DNA of 64,000 nt from G942493375 sp942493375 (GTDB lineage Bacteria > Armatimonadota > UBA5829), in the NCBI GenBank assembly GCA_942493375.1, contig OW818698.1:310001-374000 (forward strand), written 5' to 3'. The translations under genes were made by a program, and so were the position numbers. Shown here piece after piece: positions 1 to 10,000 of this stretch (position 1 is the first letter of the stretch; every line of letters begins with the position of its first letter). The notes under the pieces were generated by a model. The model saw only the letters and a program-made list of their open reading frames with translations. It had not been told where the DNA came from and searched no databases.

Positions 1-90
1 CAGGATTCTCTGCGTATTCGTGAAGCTTCAGATATAAAGAATCTGGAATCAATAAGACCAGCAAAACAACAGGTATCCATGGTAAGATGA
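1..90 (+). CDS. C-terminal fragment of an upstream gene
   Basis: The first forward frame is open from the window edge to a TGA at 88-90 and gives 29 residues ending in QQVSMVR. The other two forward frames hit stops within the first 40 bases. The fragment is too short and featureless to assign a family. It would end 45 bp before the GH3 gene on the same strand, which would suit an operon with it. It may also be a chance open frame, so confidence is low. Confidence 0.35.
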   Translation, partial: QDSLRIREASDIKNLESIRPAKQQVSMVR

Positions 91-135
91 TTTATTGAAA
101 CAAATATCTAAGTGTAGTAAACACCTGGAGAGTAT

Positions 136-2577
136 ATGAAGATGCGTATCAGTCTTACATTCAGTGCATTGCTGATCCTCTGCTGCACCTGCCTATATGC
201 AGCTGGTTCAAAGGACACCGACAAGCGGGTAGAGTCTTTACTCAAGCAGATGACCCTTGAAGAAAAGATAGAATACATCGGCGGGACCGATTCGCTGTAT
301 GTAAAAGCTATAGACCGCTTGGGCATACCCAGAATCAGGATGTCAGATGGCCCTATGGGGGTCCGGTGTTATGGCGAGACTACGTCCTATCCTGGAGGAA
401 TCGCACTGACAGCCAGTTGGAATCCTGAACTTGCTATCAAATATGGGCAGGCTTTGGGTAGAGACTGCCGGGCTAGAGGAGTCCATATTCTATTAGCTCC
501 AGCTGTAAACATATACCGCTCTCCACTGTGCGGACGCAACTTCGAATATATGGGCGAAGACCCTTATCTGGCTTCAACTATGGTTGTACCTCTGATCCAG
601 GGAATACAGTCTCAGGGAGTATTCGCTACAGTAAAACACTTCGCATGTAATAACCAGGAATGGGATAGAAATAGTATCAGTTCTGAAGTCGATGAAAGAA
701 CACTGCGTGAGATTTACCTCCCCGCATTCAAAGCAGCTGTTACCAAAGCAGGAGTCAAGTGTGTTATGAACTCCTACAACCTGGTCAATGGAGTTCATGC
801 CTCCCAGAACCATTTCCTACTGACAGACATCCTTAAAAACGAATGGAAGTTCAAAGGCTTCGTAATGTCCGACTGGGCTTCTACATATGATGGGGTAGCC
901 GCAGCCAATGCCGGTCTTGATCTGGAGATGCCGAGTGGTGCATTCATGAACCCGCAAAACCTGCTTCCAGCTGTCAAAGACGGTCGCGTGAAAGTCTCTG
1001 TAATAGACGATAAAGTCCGACGGATGCTGAGAGCATTTATATCTGCAGGTTTCTTCGACAATGCCCAGGAACTCAAAGAAATCCCCAAAGACGATCCACA
1101 GAACGTAAAAGTTGCTCTGGATGGTGCACGTGAAGGCATTGTGCTACTTAAGAATCAGAACAACCTCCTGCCTCTGGATTCATCCAAAGTGAAATCGATA
1201 GCTGTTATCGGACCCAACGCTGATCCTGCAGTATACTGCGGAGGTGGAAGCGCGTTCACAAGCGTATTTCATTCAATAAGCGTCCTGGACGGCATCAAGA
1301 AAATCGCCGGGAGCAATATCGAAGTGAAATATTCCAGCGGAAAAGCAACCCTCACTTCCGAATATGTGTCACCTTTGAAAATGGAAATATTCGCAGGTAA
1401 AAATCTGTCCGGTGAACCTGTCTACACAGAAATGGTAAATTCAATCAAATACGACTGGACAGGTAGAAGCCCCGCTACCGGAATCGGTAACGATAATTAT
1501 TCAGTCCGCTGGACCGGTAAAATAAAGCCGAAAGCCACCGGAGAGTTTACATTCTCTGCATCAGCAGATGATGGAGTCCGGGTCTTCCTGGACGGCAAAC
1601 TGGTGCTTAATGACTGGGAAGACCATGCAGTGCGTGAAACTGCAACAGATGTAATACTGGAAGCTGACCATGAATACGATCTGAGAGTAGAATTCTACCA
1701 GGCAACAGGAGATTCCCAAATCTCATTCGGCTGGGGTAACTGGATAGGGACCGATATCGATTCAGTAGCCAAACAATGCGATGTTGCAGTAGTTTGCGTA
1801 GGGTTTACTCCACGCACAGAAAGTGAAGGCTCTGACAGAAAATACGACCTACCGGCTGAGCAGGTAAAACTTATCAATACAGTCGTAGCTGCCAATCCGA
1901 ATACGATAGTAATGATCAATTCCGGCGGTGGAGTTGCATGGGAAGGCTGGCTAGACAAAGTGCCTGCAGTTCTTCAGACATGGTATTCCGGGCAGGAATA
2001 CGGACAGGCTGCAGCCGAGATAGTCTTCGGTCTGGTTAACCCATCAGGTAAACTACCGGCTACATTTGAAAAGAAAGCCTCAGATAACCCGACATATCTC
2101 TACTACAAGATCAACGACAACAAAAAGACCCCTTACACCGAAGGAATATTTGTTGGCTACCGGGGATACGACAAGAAAAACATCCAGCCCCAGTTCTGCT
2201 TCGGCTATGGATTATCCTACACCACATTCGCATTCAGTAATCTAAAAATCAGGGAGCGTGGATTCGGAGACAAACGCACCTATAACATAACTTGCGATGT
2301 AACCAACACAGGAAACCGTGAAGGCGCAGAAGTCGCTCAGCTATACATTGGTAACAAAGGCGCCAGCGTCCCCCGCCCCATCCACGAGCTCAAAGGCTTC
2401 AATAAAGTATGGCTAAAACCAGGCCAGAAAACAACAGCAAAATTCACTCTGAGCAAGGAAGAACTCTCATTCTATAATGTTGCAAAAAAATCCTGGACAA
2501 CCGAACCCGGCGAGTTCACCATAAGCATAGGCTCATCCTCCAGAGACCTGCCCCTGCAAGGCAAGTTGATCTGGTAA
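136..2577 (+). CDS. Secreted GH3 beta-glucosidase with PA14 insert
   Basis: Hydrolyses terminal beta-linked glucose or xylose from oligosaccharides, probably in the periplasm or outside the cell. The 813-residue product starts with a signal peptide (about residues 1-23, ending LYAAG). The GH3 N-terminal TIM barrel (about 30-320) carries the nucleophile motif GFVMSDW with Asp246. The GH3 C-terminal sandwich is split by a PA14 domain (about 412-545, with the motif SADDGVRVFLDGK). TESEGSDRKYDLP near residue 562 holds the usual acid/base region. The C-terminus is the fibronectin-III-like domain (about 725-805), preceded by the family motif FGYGLSYTTF. GGAG lies 5 nt upstream of the ATG. PA14 inserts are common in this family and may shape the substrate site or bind carbohydrate. 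Exact specificity cannot be read from the sequence. Confidence 0.93.
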   Translation: MKMRISLTFSALLILCCTCLYAAGSKDTDKRVESLLKQMTLEEKIEYIGGTDSLYVKAIDRLGIPRIRMSDGPMGVRCYGETTSYPGGIALTASWNPELAIKYGQALGRDCRARGVHILLAPAVNIYRSPLCGRNFEYMGEDPYLASTMVVPLIQGIQSQGVFATVKHFACNNQEWDRNSISSEVDERTLREIYLPAFKAAVTKAGVKCVMNSYNLVNGVHASQNHFLLTDILKNEWKFKGFVMSDWASTYDGVAAANAGLDLEMPSGAFMNPQNLLPAVKDGRVKVSVIDDKVRRMLRAFISAGFFDNAQELKEIPKDDPQNVKVALDGAREGIVLLKNQNNLLPLDSSKVKSIAVIGPNADPAVYCGGGSAFTSVFHSISVLDGIKKIAGSNIEVKYSSGKATLTSEYVSPLKMEIFAGKNLSGEPVYTEMVNSIKYDWTGRSPATGIGNDNYSVRWTGKIKPKATGEFTFSASADDGVRVFLDGKLVLNDWEDHAVRETATDVILEADHEYDLRVEFYQATGDSQISFGWGNWIGTDIDSVAKQCDVAVVCVGFTPRTESEGSDRKYDLPAEQVKLINTVVAANPNTIVMINSGGGVAWEGWLDKVPAVLQTWYSGQEYGQAAAEIVFGLVNPSGKLPATFEKKASDNPTYLYYKINDNKKTPYTEGIFVGYRGYDKKNIQPQFCFGYGLSYTTFAFSNLKIRERGFGDKRTYNITCDVTNTGNREGAEVAQLYIGNKGASVPRPIHELKGFNKVWLKPGQKTTAKFTLSKEELSFYNVAKKSWTTEPGEFTISIGSSSRDLPLQGKLIW

Positions 2578-2605
2578 CATAATTGTGATGCGGGTGGCAA
2601 AATAA

Positions 2606-2631
2606 TTGTGGTGCGGGCTTCTAGCCTGCCG
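2606..2631. repeat. Dispersed TTGTGGTGC palindromic repeat
   Basis: The run starts TTGTGGTGCGGGC and ends TAGCCTGCC. It is a variant of the 30-bp unit found twice inside the GH20 gene at 55347-55406, where the stem is GCAGGCA/TGCCTGC. A degenerate half copy (TTGTGATGCGGG) lies at 2583-2594. It sits between the convergent GH3 and RND genes. Confidence 0.6.
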
Positions 2632-2656
2632 TCCCCGGGTTTCTTAGAAGCGGGAT

Positions 2657-2732
2657 TTGTCATCCTGAATGCAATGAAGGATCTGCTATTCTATTAGGAA
2701 AAACAGATCCTTCATTGCATTCAGGATGACAA
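2657..2732. repeat. Perfect 29-bp inverted repeat, TGTCATCCTGA family
   Basis: The arms at 2657-2685 and 2704-2732 are perfectly complementary over 29 bp with an 18-nt loop. The arm begins TTGTCATCCTGAATGC. The family recurs as another perfect palindrome at 56743-56819 and as single arms at 26857 and 30920. Here it lies between the convergent ends of the GH3 and RND genes, where a hairpin could also stop transcription, although there is no T-run. Confidence 0.85.
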
Positions 2733-2774
2733 TTACGTGATTCTTGAAATCACGCATTTCACTAATAAGACAGG

Positions 2775-5700
2775 CTAGATATCCACCAACACTGTCTCAC
2801 CCTCAGACAAAGGCTTCTTATCCAGCATCTTTTGATACGCTTTCGGGAAGAAAACGCGCAGGACCCATTTCCAGGCATCATCAAAGAGCGTAAAGACGAC
2901 AGGGATAACAATCAACGTCAGCAGAGTTGACATGATAAGTCCACCGATAACCGCAATGGCCATTGGTGAACGTGACTCAGAACCCTGGCTGAATGCCAAA
3001 GCCGTAGGCAACATACCTCCAACCATAGCAAGTGTAGTCATCAGAATTGGACGCAGTCTTGTCGGACCTGCCTCCAAAAGTGCTTCATTACGGCTTCTAC
3101 CTTTGCTTATCAGAGTATTAGTATAGTCAACCAGCAGGATGGCGTTCTTTGTGACCAATCCCATCAACATGATAATACCAACCATAGCAGTGATGCTCAA
3201 TGGTTTACCGGTCAGGAGCAGAGCAAGCAATGCACCAATCAAGGCCTGTGGCAAGCTTATCATAATAACAAGCGGTGTCAGGACTGATTCGAACAGTGCT
3301 CCCATCAGCATATAGACCAGCAGCACGGCCAGCATCAACGCTGATATCATTGAGGCAAAGCTCTCATTCATCATCTTTGTCGAACCACCAGAGTTAATGG
3401 TCGTTCCTGGTGTGGCTCTCGATTGCTTTAGCGCCATCTCAATTGCCTGGTTGACGTTACCCATCGAGGATCCGCCTGCAATGTTCGCAGAGATAGTAAC
3501 TACTCTCTGTCGGTTCTTGCGTTCTATCTTGTTTGGAGCATGCTCATAGATTACCTGAGCAACATCACCGAGATAAATAGGAGCACCCATCCTTGTTCCA
3601 ATAATAAGGTTATCGACATCCGATATCTTATTGCGTTCAGCTAAAGCGTAGTGTACACGTATCGGATATTCAGTTCCACTGTCTCGCAGCTTAACGGTAC
3701 TATCTCCATCAACAGCAGTCCGGGCAGCACTGGCTACCTGAGTCAGGGAAAGACCAAGTTTGGCTGCACGATATTTATCAACAATTATCCGTCTCTCCGG
3801 AGAACTGGGTTTATAAGAAATATCTACATCAACCGCGCCAGGAGTCTTTCTAATGATATCAGCAACCCGATTTGCCTCTTTAACGATATCATCCATATTC
3901 TGCCCCTGGACTTCTTTCGTTATACCCCCACCAGGACCTCCACCTGATGACGCAGATACACTAATCATTTCAGCGCCAGGTATGCGTGCTGTCTTCTGTG
4001 AAACCCAGTCAACAATCTCTTGTATACTTCGTTTGCGGTAGCCTTTGTCAACGACCTTCACGGACAGGTTGGCATACTGAGTACCTGTGTCACCTGCATT
4101 CATCATACCTGATGAACCGGAACCGGTCATAGCCATACAATATCCGGTCTGTGACTCACTGCGGCCCTTACCCCAACTGGCAGGATTATACCATTCTGAT
4201 TCGGAGACTTTGAACTTAACCGTCTTCATCTCAGGCAGTTGGTTAACGACTTCCTCTACTTGCTTAACAACAGCATCAGTAGCCAACAATGACGTTCCCG
4301 GCGGTGTCCTGACTATAACGCTGAACTGTCCCTGGTCAGACTGCGGGAAGAATTCAAAACCAAATGGCAGATAAACTGTCATTGTGATTATCGCCATGAA
4401 AATTCCTAAACAGGCCGCAAGAAACTTACTCTTCCGGTTAACGACCATCGCTAAACCAAAAAGCGCCAGTGCAACAACAGCAATGGCGACCCGTGGCATC
4501 ATCATCTTCATTGCCATCGGTCCAGCTCCGGCTTTAGGCATCGGAATAACCATCGAGATAACCACGAAAAGTGTTACAATACCAATAATACTCGTCAGGA
4601 ACCGGTTAGAAAGTGCCCATTCCAGAACACCTCTATATGTCCTGTCCAGGCCTTTTAATACTGTCTCGAGTCCACCGAATATCTTACCGGCAGCTATGTC
4701 GATCCGGTCCTTGATCGTCAACATACCCGCCAGACGACGCTGGTCGGTGTGCTCATCGTCAAGTTCTTTATCCATTTCACTTTTCATCCACTTGGATGCA
4801 AGCATAGGAGTGAGAGTGAATGACATCAGCAGCGAAAACGCCGTTGCAACTGCAACTGTAATACCGAACTGTCTGAAGAACAGTCCAACAATACCACCCA
4901 TAAACGCAATCGGCAGGAAGACTACGATATCGACCATAGTGATCGTAATTGCAGCCAGTCCTATTTCCGATCTTCCATTAAGGGCAGCTTCTTCCGGATG
5001 TTCACGCAGTCGTAAGTGACGTTCGATATTTTCAAGGACAACAATCGAGTCGTCCACCAATATTCCTACAACAAGCGACAATGCCAATAGCACCATCTGG
5101 TTCTGTGTGAATCCAAATGCACCCGTAGGTATGTACGTCGCCATCAAACACGTAGGAATTGCAAGAGCTACAATAAAGGTCGCTCTCGCTGTGTGGAGAA
5201 ACAGGAATACGATGATAACAACAAGACAAACACCCTCGATAAGACTCTTATTAACCGCTTCAAGAGAGTCCTTGACGGATGTTGACTGGTCTGTAGCTAT
5301 GACCGGATGAACCCCGGCAGGCAATGTAGGCTGCAAATCAGCAAGTTCAGCCTTTATACCGTCTGCGATCTTTACTGTGTTCGAACCGGACTGCTTCTGA
5401 ATTGTGAAAACAACACTAGGTTGCCCGTTCAATCGCACGATCTTCGTAGGTTCTGCCACGGTATCCGTGATTTTGGCGATATCCCCTACTCTTATGATAT
5501 TCTTGGAACCATCAGCACTATCTGGCAGGTTTATCGGAACCTTTTCGATTTCGCTGGCCTTGGCAAACTCACCAACCGTCCTGATCGAGTAATTCCTTGC
5601 ATCCTCTTTAATCGAACCCGCTGGAATATTCCAGTTGGCATCCCGGATTGAGTCAACGATCTTCTGTATTCCTATCCCGTAGGAGTCTAATCGGTTCTTG

Positions 5701-6263
5701 TCTACAGCTACAGAGATTTCGCGGTCTTCTCCACCACTGACGTTAACCGATGCAACTCCACCAATCTTGGCAAGTCTATCAGATACAACATCATCTGCAA
5801 GGATTCTCATCTCCTTGGGAGTCAGGTTGCCTGAAAGTCCTATTGTCATAACGGGCATTGAAGATGTATCTAGTTTTACAATCTTCGGTTCATCTGAGTC
5901 CTTAGGCAGCGTCGATTTAATAGCTGCAACTTTGTCTCTGACATCCGCAGCAGCCGCCTCGAGACTGGTACCCAGTTCAAACTCCAGCATTACAGTCGAA
6001 GCTCCAGTCTGAGACGTGGAACTAACGTTCTTCAAGTTGCCAATAGATGTGACTGCCTTTTCAATCGGTTCACTGACAAGTGTCTCGATCTCATTCGGTC
6101 CTGCGCCTGCATATGAGGTAATGACCGTTATGTATGGAATATCGACGTTTGGGTTCAATTCCTGAGGCATCTTGGACCTTGACTGTAATCCAAGTGCAAT
6201 CAGCGCCACCACAAACATCAATATAAAAATTGGTCTGCGTATGGCGGTGCTAGTTAACCCCAT
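2775..6263 (-). CDS. RND (HAE1-type) efflux pump, inner-membrane subunit
   Basis: Proton-driven inner-membrane transporter of the AcrB/MexB type that exports drugs or other amphiphiles through the adaptor and TolC-like partners encoded just upstream. The product has 1162 residues; the usual length is about 1050. It has the classic N-terminus (AIRRPIF then the first helix), two periplasmic porter loops, and the proton-relay pair Asp404-Asp405 in LVVGILVDDSIVVLENIERH. The extra length is mainly at residues 573-632, where two additional hydrophobic segments (RVAIAVVALALFGLAMVV and FLAACLGIFMAIITMTVYL) follow the expected seventh helix. Adding two helices keeps the topology. Its ATG overlaps the adaptor gene by 14 bp and has AGGGGAG about 11 nt upstream. 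It is the last gene of the tetR-tolC-adaptor-RND operon. Substrate unknown. Confidence 0.95.
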   Translation of the reverse strand: MGLTSTAIRRPIFILMFVVALIALGLQSRSKMPQELNPNVDIPYITVITSYAGAGPNEIETLVSEPIEKAVTSIGNLKNVSSTSQTGASTVMLEFELGTSLEAAAADVRDKVAAIKSTLPKDSDEPKIVKLDTSSMPVMTIGLSGNLTPKEMRILADDVVSDRLAKIGGVASVNVSGGEDREISVAVDKNRLDSYGIGIQKIVDSIRDANWNIPAGSIKEDARNYSIRTVGEFAKASEIEKVPINLPDSADGSKNIIRVGDIAKITDTVAEPTKIVRLNGQPSVVFTIQKQSGSNTVKIADGIKAELADLQPTLPAGVHPVIATDQSTSVKDSLEAVNKSLIEGVCLVVIIVFLFLHTARATFIVALAIPTCLMATYIPTGAFGFTQNQMVLLALSLVVGILVDDSIVVLENIERHLRLREHPEEAALNGRSEIGLAAITITMVDIVVFLPIAFMGGIVGLFFRQFGITVAVATAFSLLMSFTLTPMLASKWMKSEMDKELDDEHTDQRRLAGMLTIKDRIDIAAGKIFGGLETVLKGLDRTYRGVLEWALSNRFLTSIIGIVTLFVVISMVIPMPKAGAGPMAMKMMMPRVAIAVVALALFGLAMVVNRKSKFLAACLGIFMAIITMTVYLPFGFEFFPQSDQGQFSVIVRTPPGTSLLATDAVVKQVEEVVNQLPEMKTVKFKVSESEWYNPASWGKGRSESQTGYCMAMTGSGSSGMMNAGDTGTQYANLSVKVVDKGYRKRSIQEIVDWVSQKTARIPGAEMISVSASSGGGPGGGITKEVQGQNMDDIVKEANRVADIIRKTPGAVDVDISYKPSSPERRIIVDKYRAAKLGLSLTQVASAARTAVDGDSTVKLRDSGTEYPIRVHYALAERNKISDVDNLIIGTRMGAPIYLGDVAQVIYEHAPNKIERKNRQRVVTISANIAGGSSMGNVNQAIEMALKQSRATPGTTINSGGSTKMMNESFASMISALMLAVLLVYMLMGALFESVLTPLVIMISLPQALIGALLALLLTGKPLSITAMVGIIMLMGLVTKNAILLVDYTNTLISKGRSRNEALLEAGPTRLRPILMTTLAMVGGMLPTALAFSQGSESRSPMAIAVIGGLIMSTLLTLIVIPVVFTLFDDAWKWVLRVFFPKAYQKMLDKKPLSEGETVLVDI

Positions 6264-7731
6264 TGCTAGTACTCCCCTTCTTCATTATTTCAATAACAGT
6301 TCCATCTTGCAGGTTATTGTGACCTTCAGTAACAACAACATCACCGATTTTGAGATCATTAGGAGTGCCCAACTGACTGAATTCACGGTCTTCGCGAACA
6401 ACAGTAATCTGGTGTCGCTTGGCAGTCTTGCCGGAAGCCACTGTGAAGACAGACTTTATTCCTTTGCGTTCGTCAATTGCATCTTTAGATACAAGCAGCA
6501 CTTTTCGAGCTGTCCCTGTCAATATCTCACCGCTTGCAGACATACCAGGTTTGAGATTTGTATCAGCGCCTGCGATCGAAATACGTGCAAAGAAATTCCT
6601 GTTGAGGGTAGATCCGGATGGATATATCTCAGTTACTCTACCCTGGAACTCCTTGTCTGTTATAGCATCAACATGCACACTTACAGCTTGCCCATTTCTA
6701 ACAGTAGACAGGTATTTCTCAGATACTTCCGCTTTCAGATACAGGCTTCCCAAATCAACAATGCTGGCAAGCGTTTGCCCGGGAGAAACTACCTGGCCCG
6801 GATCGGATGTGCGGGTAGATACGATTCCCGATATGGGAGATTTAACATAAGTATATTGAAGCCCCCGTTTGGCAGTATCCAAAGCAGCCTGCGCCTGTTG
6901 AACACCAGCTTTAGCTGCAAGAATATCTTTGTCCTTAACCTTGTTCATTGCTGCATTAGATTTTGCGTCTCTCAACTGCCCCCTGGCAACGTCAACTAGT
7001 GAATTCGCGCTGGAAATGTCTTCCTGACGTCCACCCTCATCAATCAATGAAAGCTGGTCCTGGGTGCTCTTATAGTCCGACTGAGCAATAATATACTGCG
7101 TCTTGACTATATCAAAAGCAGATTCCGATATTGCTCCACGCTTGAGTAGTCGCTCATTACGTTTGAAATCCGCTTCAGCTTTGTCCAGATTAGCCTTAGC
7201 TGAGTTTATCCGGTTTTCCGCCACCATTCGGTCCTGAGAGCGGGATGGTTTCTTAATGACTTCCAATTTTGAGAGTGCAGAGTTCAAATTTGCCTGTGCC
7301 TGTTCGATGGCTATCTGGGTCTGAGTCTTTGTAACCTCAGCATTGGTGACCGCCTGTGCCAGCCTGGCTCTGGCAGATTCAAGACTTGCCTGCAGAGCTT
7401 CTACATTGCTGAGAGCATCACCCTGATCAAGGACAGCCACTACCTGACCCTGCGAAACATGGTCACCTTCACGAATGCTTATAGAAGTTAGTCGTCCTGA
7501 TATTTTCGGAGAAATTACCGCGCTATTCAGAGCGCTCAAATCACCGGTTATCTGCACAACCTCATTCATATCACCAACTGTGACTCTTGATGTCTGCACA
7601 GGGACTCCAGAGTCTTTCCAGATTTCCTGAGTAGTCGCAGCTGGCGGCTTGGGTTTCTGCATACGTGCAGCTCCCATTAGACCCACAATTATTAATAGCA
7701 GTACAACCGGCACGATGATATATTTTTTCAT
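6250..7731 (-). CDS. RND efflux periplasmic adaptor (membrane fusion protein)
   Basis: AcrA/HlyD-family adaptor that bridges the RND pump and the outer-membrane channel. The 493-residue product has one N-terminal anchor helix (about 4-24) without a lipobox cysteine, so it is probably membrane-anchored and not a lipoprotein. The first lipoyl half follows (RLTSISIREGDHVSQGQVVA), then a long alpha-helical hairpin of about 200 residues (roughly 95-295) rich in Ala, Gln and Lys. The second lipoyl half contains YVKSPISGIVSTR, followed by the beta-barrel and membrane-proximal domains. The ATG overlaps the tolC stop in ATGA and is preceded by GAGGAGG. The long hairpin suggests a deep contact with the TolC-like partner. 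Confidence 0.94.
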   Translation of the reverse strand: MKKYIIVPVVLLLIIVGLMGAARMQKPKPPAATTQEIWKDSGVPVQTSRVTVGDMNEVVQITGDLSALNSAVISPKISGRLTSISIREGDHVSQGQVVAVLDQGDALSNVEALQASLESARARLAQAVTNAEVTKTQTQIAIEQAQANLNSALSKLEVIKKPSRSQDRMVAENRINSAKANLDKAEADFKRNERLLKRGAISESAFDIVKTQYIIAQSDYKSTQDQLSLIDEGGRQEDISSANSLVDVARGQLRDAKSNAAMNKVKDKDILAAKAGVQQAQAALDTAKRGLQYTYVKSPISGIVSTRTSDPGQVVSPGQTLASIVDLGSLYLKAEVSEKYLSTVRNGQAVSVHVDAITDKEFQGRVTEIYPSGSTLNRNFFARISIAGADTNLKPGMSASGEILTGTARKVLLVSKDAIDERKGIKSVFTVASGKTAKRHQITVVREDREFSQLGTPNDLKIGDVVVTEGHNNLQDGTVIEIMKKGSTSNGVN

Positions 7732-9332
7732 GACTGAGCCTCCTCAATGTTTAGCTTTAAATTATCATTAACTGTCTGCAACTGGTCCAGCTCCGGCTGA
7801 CCGGCTGTAGCCTTCTGAAGCTGAGCCAGGGCAATTGCATAGTCATATTGGGCATTTACATTATTAAACCTTGCCTGCGTTAGCTGTGCTTGAGCATTAG
7901 AAACTTCCACCAACACAGCGATTCCGGCATCATATCGGTCATTTGCTATACTGAGTGCATCCTCAGCCAGAGCAACTGCATGCGCTGTCGTCTGAGTGCG
8001 GAGTGCAGCTTCCTGCATATTGAGAGCCGCTCTGCGGACTTCAGTAGCTACTGTGATCTTGGCCTGATCGAGTGTAGAAACAGAGTTCTTCGCACTGGCC
8101 TTAGCCTGGTTGACTCTGGATTTAGTAAGCCCGCCATCCCACAAAGATATACTCGCAGTCGCCATAATCTGCCACGATTCTTTAGAAGCTGACCCAGCAG
8201 GATTGAAGTTATAACTTGGACCTGCAGTGATTATCAGCTGAGGCGCTTGCCCGGTCTCCTGCAAAGTCACATTCATCTTTGATAGAGTGATTGCTGACTG
8301 AGCAGCCTTTATCTCAGGGCGTCGCGTATAAGCGTCATCAACATATTTAGGTATATCAACCGCGCTTGTTGATACAGGGATATCTACCGAGAGAATCTGG
8401 GTTGGATAGTTAACATCAACACCCATGACACCGTTAAGTGTGGACTGAGCAAGATATACCTGGTTCTGTGCGACTATCAGACTCTGGTTCAGATTCGAAA
8501 GCTCAACCTCGGCGCTGGTAACATCAAATCGAGGCACTGCGCCTTCCTCCTGTTTGGCTTTGATATTGGCAAGTCTGGCCTCTGAACTCTGCACCGCCGC
8601 CTGCGCAACTTCTTTCTGTCCGCAGGCACGCAGGAGTTCATAGTAAGCACTCTTGACGTCTATAATCAGTTTTTCAGACACTGTTACCATTGCCAGATAT
8701 TGAACCTGATACTGCACCGTAGCAATATCATATGAATACTTGAGTTGTTTCGATATATCTATAGGCATCGTAACGGTAACGCCAACCCTCGTAGCTGATC
8801 CAGGCGTCACTGCAGATGATTTCTGCTGTGTTTGCGTAGCCTGAGCGCTGACAGTCGGATTGAAATGAGCCTTCATCTCAGCAACTGATTCTTTGGACTT
8901 TTCCACCAGACTCAGGGTAGCCTGAATATTCGGATTATTCTGAAAAGCGATCTGTATCGCCTGATCAATTGTTATCGGTTGCTTCAACACATCCGGTATT
9001 AATGCAGGCGATATACCAGGCACCTGAACCTTCATTGATTTTCCAGGAACCAGTGGAGCAGGTGTTGTAATCAGATCCGCATTGCCAGGTATGATAGCCC
9101 CGGACTTCTTCGCTGGAATAAGTATTGGTTGCGATTGTATCTGCGAACCACCGGTAGTCGGAATAACACCAGGCTCTGCCGGATACACCTTTGCGGTAAA
9201 TGGCTGCACAGGCTGTGAGTTCTGATCCGAATCAGCAAACAAACAACTGGTAACAGACATAACTAACAACAGCGCAAACAGTGTTGACAATATAACTGTA
9301 CGTTTAGTTAATCTTTTCTCTAAAAATAACAT
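7728..9332 (-). CDS. TolC-family outer-membrane efflux protein
   Basis: Outer-membrane channel of the tripartite pump. The start is taken as the ATG at 9332; a TTG four codons upstream keeps the same frame. An N-terminal hydrophobic segment ends in VTSC (Cys30), which fits a lipobox, so the protein may be acylated as OprM is. A Pro-rich linker of about 90 residues follows. The two homologous outer-membrane efflux domains begin near DQAIQIAFQNNPNIQATLSL and at YVDDAYTRRPEIKAAQSAI. The helices are rich in Ala, Gln and Asn, as is typical of the family. It lies between tetR (46 bp away) and the adaptor gene (4-bp overlap). Confidence 0.92.
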   Translation of the reverse strand: MLFLEKRLTKRTVILSTLFALLLVMSVTSCLFADSDQNSQPVQPFTAKVYPAEPGVIPTTGGSQIQSQPILIPAKKSGAIIPGNADLITTPAPLVPGKSMKVQVPGISPALIPDVLKQPITIDQAIQIAFQNNPNIQATLSLVEKSKESVAEMKAHFNPTVSAQATQTQQKSSAVTPGSATRVGVTVTMPIDISKQLKYSYDIATVQYQVQYLAMVTVSEKLIIDVKSAYYELLRACGQKEVAQAAVQSSEARLANIKAKQEEGAVPRFDVTSAEVELSNLNQSLIVAQNQVYLAQSTLNGVMGVDVNYPTQILSVDIPVSTSAVDIPKYVDDAYTRRPEIKAAQSAITLSKMNVTLQETGQAPQLIITAGPSYNFNPAGSASKESWQIMATASISLWDGGLTKSRVNQAKASAKNSVSTLDQAKITVATEVRRAALNMQEAALRTQTTAHAVALAEDALSIANDRYDAGIAVLVEVSNAQAQLTQARFNNVNAQYDYAIALAQLQKATAGQPELDQLQTVNDNLKLNIEEAQS

Positions 9333-9378
9333 TAATTCACCCAACCTTATATAATCGATTTTCGATGACTACTACCTG

Positions 9379-9981
9379 TTAATCTGCAATACCTTTAGCA
9401 AGGACATCCATTGTATGCTCAACGCATTTATCAAGATCAAAATCAGCTTTACACTTGCACTGGAACATATACAGCGAATGCACCAGACCATGGATAGTAT
9501 GCACCATCATAGCAGGATCAACACTGCGCAACTCTTTCGATTCTATGCCTTCCTCAATGATCAGTTTCAGTATTTCAGACATCTTCGTGAAACTCTCATC
9601 AAGGTGGCTTGTAATCTCGGGTGCGCTGTCAACAAGTCCGCGCAGTATGATGCGTCCAAAGTTCTCATGCTCAATTCGCACACGGGAAAAATTGGTAATA
9701 AACTTCTGCAATCTGGCAAATGCTGTCCTCTCAGAGGAATATGCATCCATTGCAATTCGTAGCATGCTCTGCTCCCCATCCCTTAGGATAGAATTGTAGA
9801 GGTCCTGCTTATCTTTGAAATAATAGTAAATCAGTGCCCGGTTTACATCCGCAGCAGCTGATATGTCACTTATGGATGCGGCAGCAAAACCTTTGCTGGC
9901 AAATAACTCTTCAGCCGCTTCCATTATGCGCAGCCTGACATCATCAGATTCTTTCACCTGCGTCCCAGACCGATTATGCAT
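9379..9981 (-). CDS. TetR/AcrR-family repressor of the efflux operon
   Basis: DNA-binding regulator of 200 residues. The N-terminal helix-turn-helix (about 19-66) shows the family pattern AAEELFASKGFAAASISDIS followed by RALIYYYFKDKQDLYNSIL. The C-terminal ligand-binding half is divergent, as usual. The ATG has GGGAGG upstream. It is the first gene of the efflux operon, and its promoter carries a near-palindromic TetR-type operator touching the -10 box. The natural reading is autorepression of the whole operon, relieved when an efflux substrate binds. The ligand is not predictable. Confidence 0.93.
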   Translation of the reverse strand: MHNRSGTQVKESDDVRLRIMEAAEELFASKGFAAASISDISAAADVNRALIYYYFKDKQDLYNSILRDGEQSMLRIAMDAYSSERTAFARLQKFITNFSRVRIEHENFGRIILRGLVDSAPEITSHLDESFTKMSEILKLIIEEGIESKELRSVDPAMMVHTIHGLVHSLYMFQCKCKADFDLDKCVEHTMDVLAKGIAD

Positions 9982-10000
9982 CTAACCACCTCCCGCCGTA

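Noticed and set aside
6172..6999. Open frame of 275 codons on the plus strand opposite the RND and adaptor genes
   Set aside because: It is antisense to two strongly supported genes, with a low-complexity Ser/Asn/Cys-rich translation. No start signal is visible.
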